Positions 61,133-64,000 of a stretch of DNA of 64,000 bases are shown piece by piece; the stretch's first letter is position 1, and each line of letters begins with the position of its first letter. The notes under the pieces were generated by a model, which was not told the origin of the DNA, did not search any database, and saw only the letters and a list, made by a program, of their open reading frames with translations. The translations under genes and the position numbers were made by a program. The stretch comes from Streptomyces sp. PsTaAH-137 (GTDB lineage Bacteria; Actinomycetota; Actinomycetes; Streptomycetales; Streptomycetaceae): NCBI RefSeq assembly GCF_003259365.1, contig NZ_QLLY01000016.1, forward strand, positions 169,305 to 233,304, read 5' to 3'.

Positions 61133-61711
61133 TTACGGCTGTTCCTGCTCCGGGCTGCTCGGCGTCCCGCCCTGGTTGCTGTCGTTCTGGGCGGGGTCGG
61201 TGACGGTGACACCGTCGCGGGTGCGGGAAAGGACCCGGTCGTACGTGCGCTTGGGGTCGTCCATGCCTCCGCCTCCGCCGTCCAGCGTGAGGGTCTTGAG
61301 GTTGGCGCGCTTGACCCGGTAGACGCTGGTGAGGGCCATGTCCCGGCGGAAGTCGCGGACCTTGACGATGTCGCCGGGCTCGAAGTCGGCGCGGCACCAG
61401 TCGCGGCCGCGCGCCCGCTCGGTCGCGGCGAGATCGGCCACAGCCTGCGCCTGGTTGGCCTTCTGCCCGGCGCGCTCGGCGTCCTGGCGGGCCTCGATGG
61501 CGCGGCGGGTGGCGTTGTCGGCCCGGGTGCGGTCGCGAAGGGCGGAGCGGTAGGAGTGGTGGCCGACCAGGAGGGGCTGTCCGCCGGCGAACCGGCCGTA
61601 CAGGCCCGACGCGTGCTCGCCCTGCCTGTCGGCGCTCTGCGCCAGGTGGTCTGCCTGAGCCTTCAGGTGGTCGGCGCGGCGCTGCTCGGGGCTGTCTGCA
61701 GTGTCGTTCAC
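61133..61711 (-). CDS. DUF3560-like protein
   Basis: A 192-aa charged protein starting at GTG 61711. It contains GQPLLVGHHSYRSALRDR followed by RADNATRRAIEARQDAE, which matches the core of DUF3560-type proteins carried by actinobacterial plasmids and phages. The C-terminal part has a small beta domain (FEPGDIVKVRDFRRD and SVYRVKRANLKTLTLD) and a polar tail. First gene of the minus-strand module, with its own promoter and leader copy 5. Confidence 0.72.
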   Translation of the reverse strand: MNDTADSPEQRRADHLKAQADHLAQSADRQGEHASGLYGRFAGGQPLLVGHHSYRSALRDRTRADNATRRAIEARQDAERAGQKANQAQAVADLAATERARGRDWCRADFEPGDIVKVRDFRRDMALTSVYRVKRANLKTLTLDGGGGGMDDPKRTYDRVLSRTRDGVTVTDPAQNDSNQGGTPSSPEQEQP

Positions 61712-61731
61712 GGAGGTGCACTCCTTGCTTT

Positions 61732-61766
61732 GCTGGTGGGTTGGGCTCGGAGACGGTTGCCGCCGT
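61732..61766 (-). promoter_or_regulatory. CGGCAA-loop leader element, copy 5
   Basis: A 4-bp stem ACGG/CCGT with loop CGGCAA (61766-61753) is followed by CCCAACCCACCAGC (61745-61732) and AAGGAG ahead of GTG 61711. The predicted transcription start is only a few bases upstream of the hairpin. Confidence 0.68.
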
Positions 61767-61780
61767 ATCCGATAGGGATA

Positions 61781-61809
61781 ACTTTACGCTCTGCAGGGGT
61801 GGGTGGCAA
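61781..61809 (-). promoter_or_regulatory. Promoter of the DUF3560-like gene
   Basis: TTGCCA (61809-61804), 17 bp, TAAAGT (61786-61781) on the minus strand, about 70 bp upstream of the start codon. No gene precedes it on this strand, so leader copy 5 is not simply a terminator of an upstream gene. Confidence 0.6.
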
Positions 61810-61911
61810 GCTCTGTGACCGGCGAGGCGGAAGCGTTCACAAGACGACGCGGGGGCGGCGGTCGCTGCCCGGCGGTGTGTGGCGCAGCAGTTGCCGAGGA
61901 AGGGGCGCGAC

Positions 61912-62289
61912 GTGAGTACGGCTACTCAGGCTTCACAGCGTCCCGGACCGCAGACTCCCCGCATGAGGTGGACGCAGACGGAGCTGCTCGTGGACTCAGG
62001 TGCGGCCATTGCCGCAACTGCCGCTGTCGCGAGTCTGTGGACGCTCACCGTGGTGCTATTGAGCCGGGTATTCACCCGAGCACTTGGCGAAGCTCTTCAG
62101 GCGCAGCAGGTGCCGTCCGGAAAGTCGGGTGAGGTGGCTCTCCTCTGCGTACTGTCGTTGGCCTCGCTGGCCGGACCGGTGCTGCTGATATGGCTGGCCT
62201 GGACGCACCAGTTGTGGCTCACTGCAGCTGCGCAACTGGCCCTGCCGCCGTGCACGCTCGCTTGGCTTCGTTTCACCCGAAGGAACTGA
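61912..62289 (+). CDS. Small polytopic membrane protein
   Basis: A 125-aa protein starting at GTG 61912 behind GAGGAAGGGG. Three TM helices are likely: SGAAIAATAAVASLWTLTVV, VALLCVLSLASLAGPVLLIW and WLTAAAQLALPPCTLAWL. It is divergent from the DUF3560-like gene and shares its promoter region. No family is recognised. Confidence 0.68.
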   Translation: MSTATQASQRPGPQTPRMRWTQTELLVDSGAAIAATAAVASLWTLTVVLLSRVFTRALGEALQAQQVPSGKSGEVALLCVLSLASLAGPVLLIWLAWTHQLWLTAAAQLALPPCTLAWLRFTRRN

Positions 62290-62501
62290 CAGAGCGGGCA
62301 GAGACGATCGCTCGCGTTTCAGCGGCAACCGGTCCGGGTTCCGACCCGAGGACATCCGCGGTGGCATCCGCGCTGTGCCGGCGAGTTGCATCTCAGGGGC
62401 AGGCCGCGTACGGGTGCTCAGCGCGCTCCCGGGCGGGCGTCCCGGTCGGTGCACGGTGTCGGGCGGGGTGCTGACACCGTGCACCGGCGCTCCGGGCTAG
62501 A
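62290..62501. other. Intergenic spacer before the MITE-like element
   Basis: No gene or repeat is convincing in this 212-bp spacer. It ends with a pair of complementary segments, GCACGGTGTC and GACACCGTGC (62453-62483), that could form a hairpin. Confidence 0.4.
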
Positions 62502-62650
62502 GGTTGTCCCGTATGGGATGAGAGTTGTCCGGTGAGGGCCATGTTGTGCAGGCGTGCGATGCCCGGGATGGCTTCGTGAACGCCTCTGCCCTTGAGGTGG
62601 CAGTCCCGCAGATGACATCACCTCACCCATGACCAGCCCCGGGACAGGCA
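62502..62650. mobile_element. MITE-like internal-deletion derivative of the adjacent IS
   Basis: The first 110 bp (GGTTGTCCCGTA, then TTGTGCAGGCGTGCGATGCC ... GGCAGTCCCGCA) match the left part of the IS at 62.9 kb. The sequence then jumps at about 62610 to GACATCACCTCACCCATGAC, which matches that IS's right part, and ends with a degenerate inverted repeat (CGGGACAGGC). No coding capacity remains. Confidence 0.72.
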
Positions 62651-62653
62651 GAG

Positions 62654-62848
62654 TCACAATGAAAGGACCCACAGGCTCGCTGCGAGGGATATAACTCCGC
62701 CCCCAGTGAGCACCGCCACGAGCAAGGGCGTCCGCTTCGCAGTGGAGCTGCTCCGTGTGCCATGCCATTGGGCGAAGCCACAAACGAGAAGAAGGAACGC
62801 GAGGGCCAAGAGCCCAGTTCCTACGAAGAAGTGCCCAAGCCGTCCCAT
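62654..62848 (-). CDS. Small two-helix membrane protein
   Basis: A 64-aa protein starting at ATG 62848 with a clear AGGAG site five bases upstream. Two TM helices (FFVGTGLLALAFLLLVCGFA and LLVAVLTGGGVISLAASLWV) are joined by a short basic loop. It lies between the MITE-like element and the intact IS. Unknown function. Confidence 0.65.
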   Translation of the reverse strand: MGRLGHFFVGTGLLALAFLLLVCGFAQWHGTRSSSTAKRTPLLVAVLTGGGVISLAASLWVLSL

Positions 62849-62902
62849 ATTTCTCCTGCCACCTCACCAACCGTCTGGCGGATGCAAGTGACCCTACTCA
62901 GA

Positions 62903-63735
62903 GCTGTCTCGTACGGGGGCTGAGTTACTCAGAGGGGGCCAGGTTGTGGAGGCGTGCGACGCCGAGGATGGCCTGGTGAACGCCGCTGCCCTTGAGCCGA
63001 CAGTCCCGCAGGATCTTCCAGTTCTTGAGGCGGGACAGGGCGTGCTCGACGCGGGCGCGGGCCTTGCGGTGGACCTTGTTCTCGGCTTCTTGCTGCGGGC
63101 TCAGGGCTTTCTGACCGCGTCGTCGGCGGTGAGGAATGAGCAGGCCGGTGCCTTGGTAGCCGCCATCGGCGATTACCGGAACGCCGCGGCAGGCGATGTC
63201 GACACCCGACTCGGTGAAGGCCCGGCAGTCGTTGCGGCTGCCGGGCAGTGGCTCTCCGACCGCCACGACCAGGCGGCTGTTGGCGTCGATGACGACCTGC
63301 AGGTTCGTCGAGTACCGGTAGTTCTTGCTGGAGGCGGCGATGCTGCGGTCGCGGGTGGGGACCAGGGTGCCGTCGACGATGTAGACGGTGTCCTCGCGTT
63401 TGCGGCGGGCCGGCGAGATCGCCAGCAGAGGCGCGAGGTGGTCCAGGATCCGGTCCGCAGCCGACTTCGAAGTCCCGAACAGCGGCGCTACCTGCCGCAA
63501 CGTGAGGTTCGTCCGCCAGTAGACGGCCACGAGCAAGACCCGGTCCTCCAGCGGCAATCGCCACGGCCGGCCCCGGTGCACATCGCCGCCACGACGTCGC
63601 ACCAGCGCGACCAGCCGATTGAACTGTGCCGGACTCAGCCCGGTGAACGGCTCGATCCACTTCGGGTCATCCGCTGACATCACCCCACCCATGACCGGTC
63701 AACGCCTCAGCAGCCTCAACAGTTACGGGACAACC
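62903..63735 (-). mobile_element. IS5-family insertion sequence
   Basis: An intact transposase is bounded by imperfect ends: GCTGTCTCGTACGG near 62903 and GGTTGTCCCGTAAC read inward from 63735. The target duplication is not certain. The MITE-like copy at 62.5 kb shares both ends. Confidence 0.75.
62925..63692 (-). CDS. IS5-family transposase (DDE_Tnp_4 type)
   Basis: A 255-aa complete transposase. The N-terminal helical region (LSPAQFNRLVALVRRRGGD ... TLRQVAPLFGTSKSAADRIL) recognises the ends. The catalytic residues are Asp in YIVDGTLVPTRDR, Asp in VPVIADGGYQG and Glu in RVEHALSRLKNWK. It appears potentially active. Confidence 0.9.
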   Translation of the reverse strand: MGGVMSADDPKWIEPFTGLSPAQFNRLVALVRRRGGDVHRGRPWRLPLEDRVLLVAVYWRTNLTLRQVAPLFGTSKSAADRILDHLAPLLAISPARRKREDTVYIVDGTLVPTRDRSIAASSKNYRYSTNLQVVIDANSRLVVAVGEPLPGSRNDCRAFTESGVDIACRGVPVIADGGYQGTGLLIPHRRRRGQKALSPQQEAENKVHRKARARVEHALSRLKNWKILRDCRLKGSGVHQAILGVARLHNLAPSE

Positions 63736-63774
63736 TTTAGCGAAACTTCTCGCGAGCGAAGGAGGAGGCCAAGG

Positions 63775-64000
63775 TCAGCGGTCTACGAAATCCTCGGCAC
63801 GACGAAGCACTGCGACATCGCGTCCCAGTGCCACAACCATGCTCCCTTCACGTGCAAATGCCACAGCCCGGCATAGGGGAGTAATCATGGTTTGCACGGC
63901 TTCCAATGATCTTAAGTTCCAAACACGCACCGTGTGGTCATTGCTGCTGGTGACGGCTAGGGGAGTGCCGTCCAGGCTTGTGCATGCCACCGCGGTAACC
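63775..64000 (-). CDS. WD40-repeat protein, C-terminal end (partial)
   Basis: The frame is open to the right edge of the window and ends at 63775. The visible 74 residues contain a WD40 blade (VACTSLDGTPLAVTSSNDHT followed by VRVWNL) and the start of another (AVAFAREGSMVVALGRDVAV). WD40 propellers are protein-interaction scaffolds, and in streptomycetes they often follow NB-ARC or kinase domains, which would lie beyond the window. Confidence 0.75.
   Translation of the reverse strand, partial: VTAVACTSLDGTPLAVTSSNDHTVRVWNLRSLEAVQTMITPLCRAVAFAREGSMVVALGRDVAVLRRAEDFVDR

Noticed and set aside
1..64000. tRNA or rRNA genes and linear-replicon telomeres
   Set aside because: I saw no tRNA-like cloverleaf, no rRNA sequence, and no terminal palindromes. 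A tRNA-scan and telomere comparison would be needed to be sure.

Overview
The window is high-GC actinobacterial DNA with strong third-position GC, frequent GTG starts and long GC-rich antisense frames. Gene families such as mycothiol-type maleylpyruvate isomerase, LamG/RHS pairs and BTAD proteins point to Streptomyces or a close relative. Four IS copies, several IS remnants, a conjugation locus, a truncated integrase and a dense TGCGCA repeat array indicate an integrative/conjugative element or linear-plasmid region, not core chromosome. This assignment is inferred.

Region 1 (0.35-24.4 kb, almost all on the minus strand) is a transfer and surface-appendage block made of two tightly coupled operons. 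The promoter-proximal operon (24.4 down to 12.3 kb) is a Gram-positive type IV secretion system: a TcpC/VirB8-like protein, two small membrane proteins, a VirB4-like ATPase, a small membrane protein, a TrbL/VirB6-like membrane protein, a transglycosylase plus NlpC/P60 wall hydrolase, a membrane-anchored protein and a VirD4-like coupling ATPase. The second operon (11.75 down to 0.35 kb) is a Tad/Flp pilus locus: lipoprotein, secreted protein, CpaB-like SAF protein, CpaE-like ATPase, TadA, TadB, TadC, a small pilin-like protein, three TadE/TadG-like pseudopilins and a 1174-aa LysM-BTAD membrane protein. A GxGD prepilin peptidase that could serve this pilus lies far away at 37.8 kb, beside a winged-helix replication-like protein.

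Region 2 (24.5-38.6 kb) holds accessory genes: a trypsin-like protease, membrane proteins, a pentapeptide-repeat protein, a deoxyribosyltransferase-like enzyme, an acetyltransferase, and a gene-free kilobase with at least 14 TGCGCA sites and long inverted repeats. The same GGTGCGC motif recurs upstream of the transfer operon (24.5 kb) and upstream of the winged-helix gene (36.6 kb). An IS5-like element with perfect 19-bp ends carries a DinB-family passenger gene and sits next to a truncated tyrosine-recombinase fragment. An IS256 element follows.

Region 3 (38.6-50.2 kb) is a secreted LamG-domain protein, a 2186-aa RHS protein with an AT-richer C-terminal toxin-like tip, and a small candidate immunity gene.

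Region 4 (50.2-56.4 kb) contains two IS5-family elements and chromosomal-type genes: Nudix, two acetyltransferases, a MerR regulator and an internally deleted VanX-like dipeptidase pseudogene.

Region 5 (56.4-61.8 kb) is a mobile-element module on the minus strand: a helix-turn-helix protein, three hypothetical proteins, a PP-loop (PAPS-reductase-family) enzyme and a C5-cytosine-methyltransferase-like protein. Five of its six genes share an upstream leader consisting of a hairpin with an invariant CGGCAA loop and covarying stems, followed by CCAACCCACCA just before the ribosome-binding region. This repeated, structurally conserved leader is the strongest candidate here for an undescribed regulatory element.

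The right edge (61.9-64 kb) has small membrane proteins, a MITE-like deletion derivative of the adjacent intact IS5-family element, and the end of a WD40 protein.
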